Source of the DNA: Rhodobacteraceae bacterium Araon29
GTDB lineage: Bacteria; Pseudomonadota; Alphaproteobacteria; Rhodobacterales; Rhodobacteraceae
DNA length: 64,000 nt
NCBI GenBank assembly: GCA_039640505.1
Contig: CP046865.1
Coordinates: 248,001-312,000, forward strand
Reading direction: 5' to 3'
The notes under the pieces are model-generated. The model was not told the DNA's origin. It saw only the letters and a list, made by a program, of their open reading frames with translations, and did no database searches. Position 1 is the stretch's first letter, and each line of letters opens with the position of its first letter. Position numbers and translations under genes: made by a program. Positions 1 to 9,987 of the stretch are shown here, in pieces.

Positions 1-560
1 AAATAAAGCGCGATTAGCAAAATGCCGTAGCACAGGGCGAAAAATTGAATGGGGTCTAGCGTGTTTAACCCGGGAAACCCGTTGCGCACATAAATCGACA
101 ATCCGTCTTCACCGCCATAGGCCGGCCAGCTGATGGTAAAATAGTAAAACATCTGGCCAAAAGCCAGAGTGATCATAATGAAATAAACGCCTGTAGTGCG
201 TAGGCTCAATGCGCCAATCACAAGGGCTGCCATTGCGCCGGCAAGCACCGCAACAAGCCAGATCACCAACATTGATTTGGTTCCCTCAAGAACAAAAAGC
301 CCGTCATAGATTGGCGTGTAGGATTGCGCATGGCTGGCCAATATACCCATGGCATAGCCGCCGATGCCGAAAAACATTGCATGTCCAAGGCTGACCAACC
401 CGCCAAGCCCAAGCGCAAAGTTTAGCCCGACACCAGCCAGCGCCAGGATCGCGACCTTGGTCGACAGGGTAATGGTAAAGGGTTCATCACTGACATAGGC
501 CCAAAGCGGAACTGCGGCGAGCAAAGCCAAAACCAGTATATTGAGGTGTCTTTCCCGCAT
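1..560 (-). CDS. livM: Branched-chain amino acid ABC transporter permease, LivM family (partial)
   Basis: The ATG at 560 opens a reading frame (MRERHLNILVLALLAAVPLW...) that stays open to base 1, so the C-terminus lies outside the window. It shows alternating hydrophobic helices and the LivM-type stretch LNFALGLGGLVSLGHAMFFG, which is typical of the second inner-membrane permease of HAAT-family importers. The start lies 3 bp after the livH stop, so the two are probably translationally coupled. The Liv permeases form the membrane channel for branched-chain amino acids or related amides and amino acids; the substrate cannot be read from the permease. Confidence 0.9.
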   Translation of the reverse strand, partial: MRERHLNILVLALLAAVPLWAYVSDEPFTITLSTKVAILALAGVGLNFALGLGGLVSLGHAMFFGIGGYAMGILASHAQSYTPIYDGLFVLEGTKSMLVIWLVAVLAGAMAALVIGALSLRTTGVYFIMITLAFGQMFYYFTISWPAYGGEDGLSIYVRNGFPGLNTLDPIQFFALCYGILLIALY

Positions 561-563
561 TGC

Positions 564-1496
564 TCAGGCTGCTCCAAATAGTCCGGTGGGCCGGATCAAA
601 AGCACACCGGCCATCAAAATATAAATCAGCATTGATGCCAAAGCAGACCCAATTGCCGTGGCTGATGAGGGGTCCAAAAACTGTGCAAAGATCAAAGGCA
701 GCAAAAACCGTCCAAGCGTGTCGGTGATGCCCACCAATAGCGCGCCAACAAAGGCCCCCTTGATTGAACCGATGCCCCCAATGACGATCACCACAAAGGC
801 GAGTATTAGAACCGGCTCGCCCATGCCCACCTGCACGGATTGGATCGCTCCGATCATGGCGCCGGCAAAGCCTGCCAGCGCGGCGCCAAGGGCAAATACC
901 ACTGTATAGAGCCGTGAGATGTCGATCCCAAGGGCGCCGATCATTTCGCGGTCGTACTGCCCTGCGCGAATTTGGATACCAATGCGGGTTCGGCTGATGA
1001 GTAAATACAGCCCAAAAGCCACCAAAAGCCCAATGGCAATGATGGCAAGACGGTAGCGCGGGTATTCAATGCCTCCGGGCAGGCTGATGGGACCAGAAAG
1101 CGCAGCAGGGATATCCAAAAACAGTGGAAATGATCCAAACAGCCAGCGTGTGCCTTCGGAAAATATCAAAATGAGTGCGAAAGTCGCCAGCACCTGATCC
1201 AGATGGTCGCGGTCATACAGCCGGCGAATAATCAGCACTTCAATCAGCACGCCGGCAATCGCGGCTGCGCTTAAGGCGGCGATCAAAGCCAGTATAAATG
1301 ACCCTGATATCCCCGCCACTGCGGCGGCGGCAAAGGCCCCCACCATATAGAGCGATCCATGGGCTAAATTAATCAGGCCCATCACGCCGAAAATAAGTGT
1401 GAGGCCCGCCGCCATCAAAAATAACATGACGCCAAATTGAACACCGTTCAGGGTTTGCTCGATCAGCAAAAGTGTTGAAAGATCCAAAGTCGGCAC
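564..1496 (-). CDS. livH: Branched-chain amino acid ABC transporter permease, LivH family
   Basis: This 310-residue inner-membrane protein has about eight hydrophobic segments. It carries the LivH signature region LTLIFGVMGLINLAHGSLYM near residue 40 and the EAA-like loop GGIGSIKGAFVGALLVG near residue 240. It would pair with the downstream LivM to form the permease of a HAAT-type importer. The usual partners (ATPases LivF and LivG and a binding protein) are not upstream; they would have to lie beyond the left edge or elsewhere. It is on the same strand as the glycine-cleavage operon, but about 108 bp and a strong stem-loop separate the two. Confidence 0.9.
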   Translation of the reverse strand: MPTLDLSTLLLIEQTLNGVQFGVMLFLMAAGLTLIFGVMGLINLAHGSLYMVGAFAAAAVAGISGSFILALIAALSAAAIAGVLIEVLIIRRLYDRDHLDQVLATFALILIFSEGTRWLFGSFPLFLDIPAALSGPISLPGGIEYPRYRLAIIAIGLLVAFGLYLLISRTRIGIQIRAGQYDREMIGALGIDISRLYTVVFALGAALAGFAGAMIGAIQSVQVGMGEPVLILAFVVIVIGGIGSIKGAFVGALLVGITDTLGRFLLPLIFAQFLDPSSATAIGSALASMLIYILMAGVLLIRPTGLFGAA

Positions 1497-1561
1497 CCGT
1501 GTGGCAAGAGCAATTCAAGCGAGGCTACACAACTTCTACGGCAATTCCAAATATTTCTTTG

Positions 1562-1586
1562 CTGCGCCGCTGAAACGGCGGCGCAG
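1562..1586 (-). terminator. GC-rich stem-loop after gcvP
   Basis: CTGCGCCGC (1562-1570) pairs perfectly with GCGGCGCAG (1578-1586) around a 7-nt loop. It lies 19 bp past the gcvP stop and before livH, where a transcription stop or attenuator for the gcv operon would be expected. No T-run follows on the minus strand, so it may be only a 3'-end-stabilising hairpin. Confidence 0.45.
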
Positions 1587-1604
1587 GGCACTCGGTGGAT
1601 GGTT

Positions 1605-4454
1605 TTATTCCGCAGCCTCGGCGTAATCTGACATTGGCGGACAGGTGCAAACGAGATGGCGGTCACCATGTACATTGTCGACCCTGTTCACCGCGGGCCA
1701 ATATTTATCGACCCGAAAAGCTCCGGGGGGAAAGCAGCCCTGATCGCGGCTATAGGGCCGGTCCCAGTCCCCGACCAGATCTTCGACCGTGTGCGGGGCA
1801 TTTTTCAGCGGATTGTTTTCCGCGTCGATCCGTCCCTCTTCGATATCGGCAATTTCGCGGCGAATGGCCAGCATTGCGTCGCAGAACCGATCCAGCTCGG
1901 CTTTAGTTTCGGACTCGGTCGGCTCGACCATCAATGTACCCGCCACTGGCCAGCTCATGGTTGGGGCGTGAAAGCCGCAATCAATAAGGCGTTTGGCGAT
2001 ATCTTCAACGCTGACACCGGCCGTGTCTGCAAAGGGGCGCACATCCAAAATGCACTCATGCGCCACCCGCCCGCTGGGGCCTTTATAAAGAACGTCAAAC
2101 GCCCCTTCGAGCCGTTTGGCGATATAATTGGCGTTTAAGATGGCCACCCGTGTGGCTTGGGTCAAACCTTCGCCGCCCATCATCAGGCAATAGGCCCAGC
2201 TGATCGGCAAAAGCGAGGGCGAGCCAAACGGCGCTGCCGATACCGGACCCGTGCTGCCGCCGGTTTCCGGATGGCCCGGCAGATGCGGCACAAGATGCGA
2301 CTTGACGCCAATAGGCCCCATGCCGGGGCCGCCGCCGCCATGCGGGATGCAAAAGGTTTTATGCAGGTTGAGGTGGCTGACATCACCGCCCAAATCGCCG
2401 GGGCGCGACAGCCCGACCATGGCGTTCATATTGGCCCCGTCGATATAGACCTGACCGCCATATTGATGCACGATATCGCAGACCTCGTGCACTGTTTCTT
2501 CAAACACGCCGTGTGTCGAGGGATAGGTGATCATACAGCCGGCCAGCTCGGCGGCGTATTGCTCGGCTTTGGCGCGAAAGTCCTCAAGATCAATATCGCC
2601 ATTATCGGCTGAATTGACCGCCACAACCTGCCAGCCGACCATCTGCGCGCTGGCCGGATTGGTGCCATGGGCCGAGGTTGGAATAAGGCAGACATTGCGG
2701 TGACCTTCACCGCGGGCCGCGTGATATTCCGCGATGGTCAACAGACCGGCATATTCGCCCTGCGCGCCGGAATTGGGCTGCATTGAAATGGCATCATACC
2801 CTGTGATTTCGCAGAGCTTCTGCGATAAATCGGAAATCATTTCTTCATAGCCCAGCGCCTGATCTTTGGGCGCAAAGGGGTGCAATAGGGAAAACTCACG
2901 CCAGCTGACCGGCATCATTTCGGCTGCTGAGTTGAGCTTCATTGTGCAGGAACCAAGCGGGATCATCGCCCGATCGAGCGCCAGATCGCGATCCGCAAGC
3001 CGCCGCATATAGCGCATCATTTCGGTTTCTGCGCGGTTCATATGAAACACATCGTGATTGAGATAGGATGTGCGCCGGTGCAGCGCTGGCGGCACCCGGT
3101 AATCCGGGGTGAGATTATCATCCGACCGCGTGATGCCAAAGGCGCGCCAAACCGCTTCTGTGGTCGAGCGGCGGCTGCGTTCATCCAAGGTTATGCCAAC
3201 CTTGGTTTTGCCAACAGCGCGCAGGTTGATCCCTTCTTTAACAGCCGCCTGCATCACTGAGTTTTGCAGCAGACCGACATCCACCGTAATGGTGTCAAAA
3301 AAGGCGTCCGGCTCGATTTTAAAACCTGCTTCTTCCAGCCCCTTGGCCAGCCGAACGGTTTTGCGGTGGATGCGCTGGGCAATGGCCTTAAGCCCTTCTG
3401 GGCCGTGGAATACCGCATAGAATGAGGCCATCACCGCCAGCAATGCCTGCGCAGTACACACGTTTGAGGTGGCTTTTTCACGGCGGATATGCTGCTCGCG
3501 GGTTTGCAGCGCCAGTCGGTAGGCCTTGTTGCCCTTGGCATCAATGGACACGCCGACAATTCGCCCCGGCATCGACCGTTTGAACGCGTCTTTGCTAGCC
3601 ATATAGGCCGCGTGCGGCCCGCCATAGCCCACAGGAACGCCAAAGCGCTGGGTGCTGCCCACCGCGATATCTGCATCCATTGCGCCCGGCTCTTTGAGCA
3701 AGGTCAGCGCCAAAGGATCGGCGCAGACGATGCCAATGGCTTTCACCGCATGCAGCGCCGCCATAGCATTAGTGAAATCACGCACATAGCCATAGGTGCC
3801 CGGATATTGGAAAATTGCGCCAAACACCTGATCGGCTTTTAAGTTTTCTGGTGCATCAATGATCACTTCAATACCAAGCGGTTTGGCGCGGGTTTGCATC
3901 ACTGCGATGTTTTGCGGATGGCAGTTTTCGTCAATGAAAAACCCTTTGGCTTTTGATTTTGCCACGCGCTGGGCCATAGTCATAGCTTCGGCGCAGGCGG
4001 TGGCTTCATCCAGCAAGGACGCATTCGCAATTTCCAACCCTGTCAGATCAGAGATCATGGTCTGATAGTTGAGCAGCGCCTCAAGCCGTCCCTGACTGAT
4101 CTCGGGCTGATAGGGCGTATAAGCGGTGTACCAAGCCGGATTTTCCAAAATATTACGCTGGATAACGGGCGGCGTCACGGTGCCGTGATAGCCCTGTCCG
4201 ATCAGGCTGGTCAGCACTTGGTTTTTCGCCGCTGTGACGCGCATATGATACAACAGCTCGCGCTCAGATTTGGGCTTGCCAAAATCCAGTGGCGTTTTCT
4301 GCCGGATCGAGGGCGGCAATGTATCGTCCATCAAAGCTGCAAGACTTTTGCTACCAACGGTGGTCAGCATCGCCTCCATTTCACTCGGCGACGGACCGAT
4401 ATGGCGACGATTGGCGAAATCGTAGGGAAGATAGTCGGTTGGCGTAAAAGGCAT
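1605..4454 (-). CDS. gcvP: Glycine dehydrogenase (aminomethyl-transferring), P protein of the glycine cleavage system
   Basis: This 949-residue protein has the usual length of the single-chain P protein. It is the PLP-dependent enzyme that decarboxylates glycine and transfers the aminomethyl group to lipoylated GcvH. The N-terminal half contains [14 protein letters not shown] and the Gly-rich [15 protein letters not shown]. The C-terminal half contains the PLP-lysine motif [20 protein letters not shown]. It is the last gene of gcvT-gcvH-gcvP, 76 bp after gcvH, and should be controlled by the glycine riboswitch upstream of gcvT. Confidence 0.98.
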   Translation of the reverse strand: MPFTPTDYLPYDFANRRHIGPSPSEMEAMLTTVGSKSLAALMDDTLPPSIRQKTPLDFGKPKSERELLYHMRVTAAKNQVLTSLIGQGYHGTVTPPVIQRNILENPAWYTAYTPYQPEISQGRLEALLNYQTMISDLTGLEIANASLLDEATACAEAMTMAQRVAKSKAKGFFIDENCHPQNIAVMQTRAKPLGIEVIIDAPENLKADQVFGAIFQYPGTYGYVRDFTNAMAALHAVKAIGIVCADPLALTLLKEPGAMDADIAVGSTQRFGVPVGYGGPHAAYMASKDAFKRSMPGRIVGVSIDAKGNKAYRLALQTREQHIRREKATSNVCTAQALLAVMASFYAVFHGPEGLKAIAQRIHRKTVRLAKGLEEAGFKIEPDAFFDTITVDVGLLQNSVMQAAVKEGINLRAVGKTKVGITLDERSRRSTTEAVWRAFGITRSDDNLTPDYRVPPALHRRTSYLNHDVFHMNRAETEMMRYMRRLADRDLALDRAMIPLGSCTMKLNSAAEMMPVSWREFSLLHPFAPKDQALGYEEMISDLSQKLCEITGYDAISMQPNSGAQGEYAGLLTIAEYHAARGEGHRNVCLIPTSAHGTNPASAQMVGWQVVAVNSADNGDIDLEDFRAKAEQYAAELAGCMITYPSTHGVFEETVHEVCDIVHQYGGQVYIDGANMNAMVGLSRPGDLGGDVSHLNLHKTFCIPHGGGGPGMGPIGVKSHLVPHLPGHPETGGSTGPVSAAPFGSPSLLPISWAYCLMMGGEGLTQATRVAILNANYIAKRLEGAFDVLYKGPSGRVAHECILDVRPFADTAGVSVEDIAKRLIDCGFHAPTMSWPVAGTLMVEPTESETKAELDRFCDAMLAIRREIADIEEGRIDAENNPLKNAPHTVEDLVGDWDRPYSRDQGCFPPGAFRVDKYWPAVNRVDNVHGDRHLVCTCPPMSDYAEAAE

Positions 4455-4530
4455 ATCAGGCTCCTGTCAAAAGCTCGGGTCGGTAGATTCTATTGCGATT
4501 GCCCCATATCTGAGGCCATGATTTAGCGAC

Positions 4531-4890
4531 CTAGCTGATCAATTTGTTGTAAGCGGCTTCATCCATGTAATCATCCATCTGGCTTAGATCGCTGGGGCGG
4601 ATTTTGAAAAACCATCCGGCGCCCAGAGGGTCTTCGTTCACCTTTGCCGGTTCGTCCTCGAGCGCTGGATTTATTTCGGTAATCTCACCGTCAAGCGGCG
4701 CCAATATGTCGGAAGCAGCCTTGACACTTTCGATCACCACGACCTCGTCATCTTTGGAAACAGTGTCGCCCTCTTCGGGCAGTTCGACAAAAACGATATC
4801 GCCCAACTGGGTGCTGGCATGTTCGGTAATGCCAACCACCACCAGATCATTTTCGACGCGTAGCCATTCATGCTCTTCTGTAAATTTCAT
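4531..4890 (-). CDS. gcvH: Glycine cleavage system H protein (lipoyl carrier)
   Basis: This 119-residue protein begins MKFTEEHEWL and carries the lipoylation site in VVIESVKAASDI (Lys58). It shuttles the aminomethyl group from GcvP to GcvT and the dihydrolipoyl arm to the L protein. It sits between gcvT and gcvP on the same strand with short gaps, and full length is retained. Confidence 0.98.
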   Translation of the reverse strand: MKFTEEHEWLRVENDLVVVGITEHASTQLGDIVFVELPEEGDTVSKDDEVVVIESVKAASDILAPLDGEITEINPALEDEPAKVNEDPLGAGWFFKIRPSDLSQMDDYMDEAAYNKLIS

Positions 4891-4908
4891 TGCTTACTCT
4901 CCTGTTAA

Positions 4909-6036
4909 TCAACGTTTAAAGTTTGCTGCGGTAAAGGGCAGCGATACAATTTCGACCGGCAACCGCTTGCCGCGGACCTCGCCAAAAACAATGGTGTCGG
5001 CTTTGGCCACTTTGGTGGGCACATAGCCCATCGCGACCGGGCCTTGTACTGTGGGTCCAAACCCGCCAGAGGTGACAGCGCCAATTGGTGTTTCACTGGT
5101 TTCATCCGCAAAGATTAACACCCCTTCGCGCATGGGCGCGCGGCCCTGAGGGCGCAGCCCAACCCGTTTTTTTGGGGCGCCTTCTGACAGCTCGCCCAAA
5201 ATACGCTCTGCGCCCGGAAATCCGCCGGCGCGGTCACCGCCTGTGCGGCGTGCGCGCTGGATTGACCAGCTTAATCCGGCCTCCACAGGGCTCGTATTTG
5301 GGTCAATGTCATGACCGTATAGGCACAAGCCTGCCTCAAGCCTAAGCGAGTCGCGCGCGCCAAGACCGATAAATTCAACATCCTCATGTGCCAAAAGTGC
5401 TTGGGCCAGATCATTGGCCGCCGCTGTCGGGACCGAGATTTCAAAGCCGTCTTCACCAGTATACCCCGACCGTGATATCCAGCATTCCGCACCGGCCAGC
5501 GGTAGGGTTTCAACATCCATAAATTTCATGTCACAAACGGCCGGATGATGCTCGGCCAGTACCGCTTCGGCGCAGGGTCCCTGCAGCGCCAAGAGGGCAC
5601 GGTTTTGCAAATGCTTGATTCTGATGTCCGGCTCGAGCATCTCGCGCAGGTATTTTACATCCGCATCTGCACAGGCAGCGTTGACCACCATGAAAATATG
5701 GTCGCCCCGATTGGCAAACATCAGGTCATCTTGGATGCCGCCTTGCGGATTTGTGAACAGCCCATAGCGTTGCCGTCCGGGTTGCAATCCATGCACGTCC
5801 ATCGGGATGAGCCGCTCAAGGGCTGAGGCGGCCGCCGCATAAGTGGCGCCGCGCAGGATGACCTGCCCCATATGGCTGACATCGAAAAGCCCGGCTTTGG
5901 TGCGGGTGTGCATATGTTCCTGCATTACCCCAAGCGGATATTGAACTGGCATATCAAAGCTGGCAAATCCAACCATTTTTGCCCCCAGCTTAAGGTGCAA
6001 ATCATAAAAAGGCGTCCGCCGAAGAGCATCCATCAT
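4909..6036 (-). CDS. gcvT: Aminomethyltransferase, T protein of the glycine cleavage system
   Basis: This is about 375 residues when started at the ATG at 6036 (MMDALRRTPFYDLHLKLGAK), which has an AAAGAGA-type ribosome site. The frame stays open upstream to 6084, but the added residues are not GcvT-like and fall into the riboswitch leader. Family landmarks include DMPVQYPLGVMQEH, GLFDVSHMGQ and SGYTGEDGFEISVP. The enzyme releases ammonia and passes the one-carbon unit to tetrahydrofolate. It is the first gene of the operon. Confidence 0.97.
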   Translation of the reverse strand: MMDALRRTPFYDLHLKLGAKMVGFASFDMPVQYPLGVMQEHMHTRTKAGLFDVSHMGQVILRGATYAAAASALERLIPMDVHGLQPGRQRYGLFTNPQGGIQDDLMFANRGDHIFMVVNAACADADVKYLREMLEPDIRIKHLQNRALLALQGPCAEAVLAEHHPAVCDMKFMDVETLPLAGAECWISRSGYTGEDGFEISVPTAAANDLAQALLAHEDVEFIGLGARDSLRLEAGLCLYGHDIDPNTSPVEAGLSWSIQRARRTGGDRAGGFPGAERILGELSEGAPKKRVGLRPQGRAPMREGVLIFADETSETPIGAVTSGGFGPTVQGPVAMGYVPTKVAKADTIVFGEVRGKRLPVEIVSLPFTAANFKR

Positions 6037-6114
6037 AATCGTCTCTTTTTCAGGCCGGTAACAGTTTGGTCTAGCCGGCATCATTGTCTACGCGAAACAA
6101 GGGTTCGCGCGTTG

Positions 6115-6268
6115 ATGCCTCCTCTGTCCTTTTGCCTGAGATCGCTATCCCTTCGGCGGATGCAGTGCATCTCTCTCCAGAGTACGTTATTGGATCGGTC
6201 CTTTTGCCTGAGAGTTTCCGAGGCGGTTGCTCCTTCGGCACTGGCTTATCCAGTTCTCCCGTTCCAAC
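6115..6268 (-). promoter_or_regulatory. Tandem glycine riboswitch upstream of gcvT
   Basis: Two glycine-aptamer-like segments lie in a row on the minus strand. Aptamer 1 (about 6268-6195) holds CGGGAGAACT, TGCCGAAGGAGCAA and CTCTCAGGCAAAAGGAC. Aptamer 2 (about 6183-6115) holds GGAGAGAGATG, CGCCGAAGGGATAG and CTCAGGCAAAAGGACAGAGG. These blocks match the conserved core of the glycine riboswitch. The pair lies about 80 nt before the gcvT start, in the usual position for glycine-induced expression of gcvTHP. Confidence 0.95.
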
Positions 6269-6275
6269 GCAGAAT

Positions 6276-6304
6276 ACGATAGTGTACCGCGATAAAGTTC
6301 ACAA
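6276..6304 (-). promoter_or_regulatory. Candidate promoter of the gcv operon
   Basis: On the minus strand TTGTGA (6304-6299) is followed after exactly 17 nt by TATCGT (6281-6276). Transcription would then begin a few bases before the first glycine aptamer, which gives a complete riboswitch leader. The assignment rests on box similarity and placement only. Confidence 0.45.
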
Positions 6305-6364
6305 GAAAAATTTTGGTACCCTAGCGAATTGACAAGCCTTTCCTAACCGCTCAAACATTGCCCG

Positions 6365-6928
6365 ATGTGCGATCCTTATTTTTTCGGTTACGGCAGTCTG
6401 GTCAATCTGGCCACTCACAAGTATGGCGATCCACGCCCCGCAACACTGCAGGGCTGGCGCCGGCTTTGGTGTGAAACATCTAACCGTAAAGCTGCTTTTC
6501 TAAGCATTTCTCCGGCCCCCGGCGCCCGAATTCAGGGCCTCATGGCGCGGGTTCAAGACGGCGACTGGCAGGCGCTTGATACGCGCGAAGCTGGGTATGA
6601 GCGGCGAGAGGCGGCACATCAGATCATCCATGATCTTTCGCAACAGGTGCCCTGTGCGGTCTATACGATACCGCAATCAAAAACCGCAGAAGAAAGACCA
6701 TCTCCGGCGCCTATACTGCTCAGTTATCTTGATGTGGTGCTGCAAGGGTTTATTCAAATCTACGGCGAACTTGGCGCGCGCGGGTTTATGGACACGACGG
6801 ATCAATGGAACCGGCCTGTGTTGAATGACCGCGCAGCACCGCTCTATCCGCGCCACCAAAAGCTGGAAGACAGGCAAAGGCAACTGGTCGATGCGCTGTG
6901 TCAAGACTACGGCCTAAACCTGATCTAG
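6365..6928 (+). CDS. Gamma-glutamylcyclotransferase-like protein
   Basis: This 187-residue cytosolic protein begins MCDPYFFGYGSLVN. The FGYGSLV turn is the substrate-binding loop of the gamma-glutamylcyclotransferase fold. The segment LDTREAGYERREA supplies the Glu expected as general acid/base in this family. Such proteins cleave gamma-glutamyl amides to 5-oxoproline, though many members are uncharacterised. It is transcribed divergently from the gcv operon and has no obvious partner on its strand. Confidence 0.75.
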   Translation: MCDPYFFGYGSLVNLATHKYGDPRPATLQGWRRLWCETSNRKAAFLSISPAPGARIQGLMARVQDGDWQALDTREAGYERREAAHQIIHDLSQQVPCAVYTIPQSKTAEERPSPAPILLSYLDVVLQGFIQIYGELGARGFMDTTDQWNRPVLNDRAAPLYPRHQKLEDRQRQLVDALCQDYGLNLI

Positions 6929-6955
6929 TCAGATTTTTTCTTTGCTCAAATACTC

Positions 6956-6968
6956 CCGCCGGAGGCGG
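6956..6968. terminator. Short palindrome between convergent genes
   Basis: CCGCC-GGA-GGCGG forms a five-pair hairpin between two convergent genes (stops at 6928 and 6981), where a bidirectional terminator is expected. No clean T-run is adjacent. Confidence 0.4.
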
Positions 6969-6980
6969 CAATCTTTAGCG

Positions 6981-7844
6981 TTAGATCGCCTGCTTTAAGC
7001 TTTCTTCAAGATAAATCTCGCGCAAGCGAGCTGCCACTGGGCCTGGCTGTCCGCTGCCAAGCTCGCGGTCATCAATTGTCACAACGGGCATGACAAAAGT
7101 GCTTGCCGAGGTGATAAACGCCTCGTCGGCTTCTTGCGCTTCAGCAATACTAAACGGGCGCTCGATGACCTCCATCTGGGCCTCTTCGGCGCAGCGCAGC
7201 ACCGCAGCTCGGGTAATCCCGTGCAAGATGTCATTTGACAGCCCGCGGGTGATAATCTGGTGCCCCTTGATAATATAGGCGTTGTTGCTGGTGCCTTCGG
7301 TTACATGGCCGTCCTGCACCATCCAGGCGTCATCCGCTCCGGCTTTTTTGGCCATCATTTTTCCCATAGAAGGGTATAAAAGCTGTACGGTTTTGATATC
7401 GCGCCGGCCCCAGCGCAAGTCTTCTATACTGATGACCTTGATGCCTTTTTCGGCGGCTGGGTTGTTGGCCAGACCCGGTTTGTTTTGCGTGAAAAGCACA
7501 ACGGTCGGCGGGGTTGTTTCAGGGTCTGGAAACACAAAATCGCGATCTTCTGGCGCCCCGCGGGTGATTTGCAAATAGATCATGCCCTCTTCAACACCGT
7601 TGCGCGACACCAATTCGCGGTGCACCTGCAAAAGGTCCTCTTTCGAAATCGGATTCTCCATTTCAAGTTCGCGCAGCGAGCGCTCTAACCGCACTGCATG
7701 GCCGTCAAAATCAATCAGCTTGCCGTCCAGAACCGAGGTGACCTCATAAACCCCGTCTGCCATCAAAAACCCGCGATCAAAAATGGATATTTTGGCATCT
7801 TCTTCCGGCAGATACTCGCCATTTACATAAACAATACGGCTCAC
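6981..7844 (-). CDS. dat: D-amino-acid transaminase (class IV PLP aminotransferase)
   Basis: This 287-residue protein starts at a GTG (7844) preceded by GAAAGGA. The N-terminal VYVNGEYLPEEDAKISIFDR and GFLMADGVYEVT are the hallmark of fold-type IV D-amino-acid aminotransferases. Further landmarks are VQLLYPSMGKMMAKKAGADD and GHVTEGTSNNAYII. It should move amino groups from D-amino acids to 2-oxoglutarate, giving D-glutamate. It follows dgcA by about 18 bp on the same strand as dgcN, so the three look like one D-amino-acid breakdown operon. Branched-chain aminotransferase activity is an alternative, but the context favours Dat. Confidence 0.88.
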   Translation of the reverse strand: MSRIVYVNGEYLPEEDAKISIFDRGFLMADGVYEVTSVLDGKLIDFDGHAVRLERSLRELEMENPISKEDLLQVHRELVSRNGVEEGMIYLQITRGAPEDRDFVFPDPETTPPTVVLFTQNKPGLANNPAAEKGIKVISIEDLRWGRRDIKTVQLLYPSMGKMMAKKAGADDAWMVQDGHVTEGTSNNAYIIKGHQIITRGLSNDILHGITRAAVLRCAEEAQMEVIERPFSIAEAQEADEAFITSASTFVMPVVTIDDRELGSGQPGPVAARLREIYLEESLKQAI

Positions 7845-7862
7845 GGTCTTTTTCCTTTCAGT

Positions 7863-8827
7863 TTAGCCCCAAAGCGCGGCTGAGGGCGGATGGACGCCTG
7901 CTGCATCAAAATGCAACGGATGGGCACGGTCTTCGGCCAATAAAAGCGGCCCGTCAAGGTCTGTTATCAGCGCACCCTGCGCAACAAGTGTTGCCGGCGC
8001 CATTGCCAAAGAGCTGCCCACCATGCAGCCCACCATAACCTCAAAGCCCTGCGCAAGCGCTTCGCGTTTCAGCGCCAAAGCTTCGGTCAAACCGCCAGTC
8101 TTATCAAGTTTGATATTCACCACATCATATTTTCCAGCCAGATGAGCGAGGCTGGCGCGGTCATGGGCGCTTTCGTCGGCGCAAACAGGCACTGGACGAT
8201 CAAGGCCCAGTAGCGCGTTATCGTCAGCTGCCGGTAAAGGTTGCTCAACCAGTTTGACGCCAAGGCGCAACAAATGCGGCGCCAGATCGACATAGATATC
8301 GGCGCTCCAGCCTTCATTGGCATCCACAATGATATCGGAGTGCGGCGCGCCTGTGCGAACCGCTTCGAGCCGCGGCATATCATCCGGGGTGCCCAGTTTG
8401 ATTTTAAGCAGCGGCCGATGGGCATGTTCGGCGGCCTGCGCGCGCATTTTTTCTGGGCTATCCAGCGAAAGCGTATAAGCAGTGATTTCCGGGCCGGGCG
8501 CCGGCAGTCCGGCCAATTGCCAAACCCGAAAATTGCTTTGTTTCGCTTCAAGGTCCCAAAGCGCACAATCCACTGCGTTGCGCGCAGCGCCAGGGGGTAA
8601 TAGTTCATAAAGGCTCTGGCGGTCAAATGCCTCTGGCAGGCTTTCTATCTGCGCGCTGACCGATGCGGCGGTTTCATTATAGCGGGCATAGGGACACATT
8701 CGCCCCAGCCGGATATGCCGTCACGGCTAATTTTGATGCTTAGAACCTTGGCTTCGGTGCGCGATCCGCGTGAGATGGTGAACACCTGTGCCAGTGGGAA
8801 TACATCCCGATTAATCGTCAGGCTCAT
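7863..8827 (-). pseudogene. dgcA: Dipeptide epimerase / N-acetyl-D-glutamate racemase family (DgcA), split by a one-base frameshift
   Basis: Two frames together make one enolase-superfamily protein of about 320 residues. The first (8827 down to about 8695) reads MSLTINRDVFPLAQVF...ISGWGECVP. The second (8699 to 7863) continues PYARYNETAASV... and includes DCALWDLEAKQ, LLKIKLG, IIVDANEGW, PVCADESAHD and NIKLDKTGGL, which are the metal-ligand and Lys motifs of this family. One base is missing after TGTCCC near 8697, where GWGECVPYARY would be expected. The start at 8827 has an AAAGGA site. In DgcN-DgcA pathways this enzyme racemises N-acetyl-D-glutamate to the L form. The break could be a true mutation or a sequence error. 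Confidence 0.85.
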
Positions 8828-8899
8828 AAAATGTCCTTTCTAGACTGACCGCCCCTTAAGCATCAGCAATGGCCCACAAGTCCGCTTTGGGCAAGCCTG

Positions 8900-9901
8900 T
8901 TACAGCTGCGCAATCGCATCAACCAGTTTTTCCGCCCCATAGCGAAACGGATCAGTTGCTGGCAGCCCAAGCTGGGTTTCCAATTCGCTCAAATAGGCCC
9001 GTGCAGCGGCATCTTCCATATGTTGCGTATTGACAGATATCGCCACCACTTGGCAGGCCGGATTTGCCACTTTTGCCAAAGCCAGCGCCATGTCCCACAA
9101 TGCCTCAAGCGAGGGCTGCTGATATTCCGGCAGACCGCGCATGTGCGCGCGCGTCGGCTCATGGCAGAGTATAAGCGCATCGGGCTGGCCGCCATGGATC
9201 AATGCCATTGTAACGCCTGAATATGAGACGTGAAACAGGCTGCCTTGTCCTTCGATCAAATCCCAGTGATCGTCATCGTTGTCAGGGGTTAAATATTCAA
9301 CCGATCCTGCCATAAAATCGGCAATAACCGCATCAAGGGGGACACCATCACCGGTGATCAATATGCCGGTTTGGCCCGTCGCGCGAAAGCTGCTTTTCAT
9401 GTCCCGCTTGCGCATCAATTCATCCATCGCCATTGCGGTGTACATTTTGCCAACCGAGCAATCAGTGCCCACAGCAAGGCATCTTTTTCCACTCCGTTTT
9501 TTCCCGTTGGCAATCGGGTATTCGACCGAAGGGACGCGCACATCATGCAGCTTACGGCCGTTTGCCACCGCCTCATCCACCAAGTCGGGCTCATCACGCA
9601 GCAGGTTGTGCAATCCGCTGGCCAGATCAAAGCCCATGCGCAGGGCGTCGATCAGCACCTGCTTCCAAGCGGCTGAAATGACGCCGCCCCGATTGGCAAC
9701 CCCGATAACAAGCGTTTTGGCGCCGGCATCAAAAGCCTCTTGCAAGGTAAGGTCATTCAATCCCAGATCAGCGCCGCAGCCGGGCAACCGGAACTGGCCA
9801 ACAGCATTTTCGGGTCGCCAGTCTTTAATGCCTTGCGCGACTTTCGCTGACAATTGATCAGGGGCATCACCAAGAAATAACAAATACGGGGTCGAAATCA
9901 T
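8900..9901 (-). CDS. dgcN: DUF1611-family D-glutamate N-acetyltransferase DgcN
   Basis: This is 333 residues from the ATG at 9901, chosen because GGAGGAAG lies just upstream; the ATG at 9913 would overlap that site. The protein begins MISTPYLLFLGDAPDQLSAK. It contains the P-loop-like CLAVGTDCSVGKMYTAMA and the motifs TGILITGDGVPLDAV and EGQGSLFHVSYSGV, which are typical of DUF1611. Members called DgcN acetylate D-glutamate using acetyl-CoA, and DgcA then racemises the product. The presence of dgcA and dat downstream supports this role. Confidence 0.85.
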   Translation of the reverse strand: MISTPYLLFLGDAPDQLSAKVAQGIKDWRPENAVGQFRLPGCGADLGLNDLTLQEAFDAGAKTLVIGVANRGGVISAAWKQVLIDALRMGFDLASGLHNLLRDEPDLVDEAVANGRKLHDVRVPSVEYPIANGKKRSGKRCLAVGTDCSVGKMYTAMAMDELMRKRDMKSSFRATGQTGILITGDGVPLDAVIADFMAGSVEYLTPDNDDDHWDLIEGQGSLFHVSYSGVTMALIHGGQPDALILCHEPTRAHMRGLPEYQQPSLEALWDMALALAKVANPACQVVAISVNTQHMEDAAARAYLSELETQLGLPATDPFRYGAEKLVDAIAQL

Positions 9902-9987
9902 AACTTCCTCCAAACAAGAACCATTTGATATTTTACAGAAGCTGTTTGAAAATTTCTGTCGATGTTTGGAAGTCTGATGCCTTTTTT

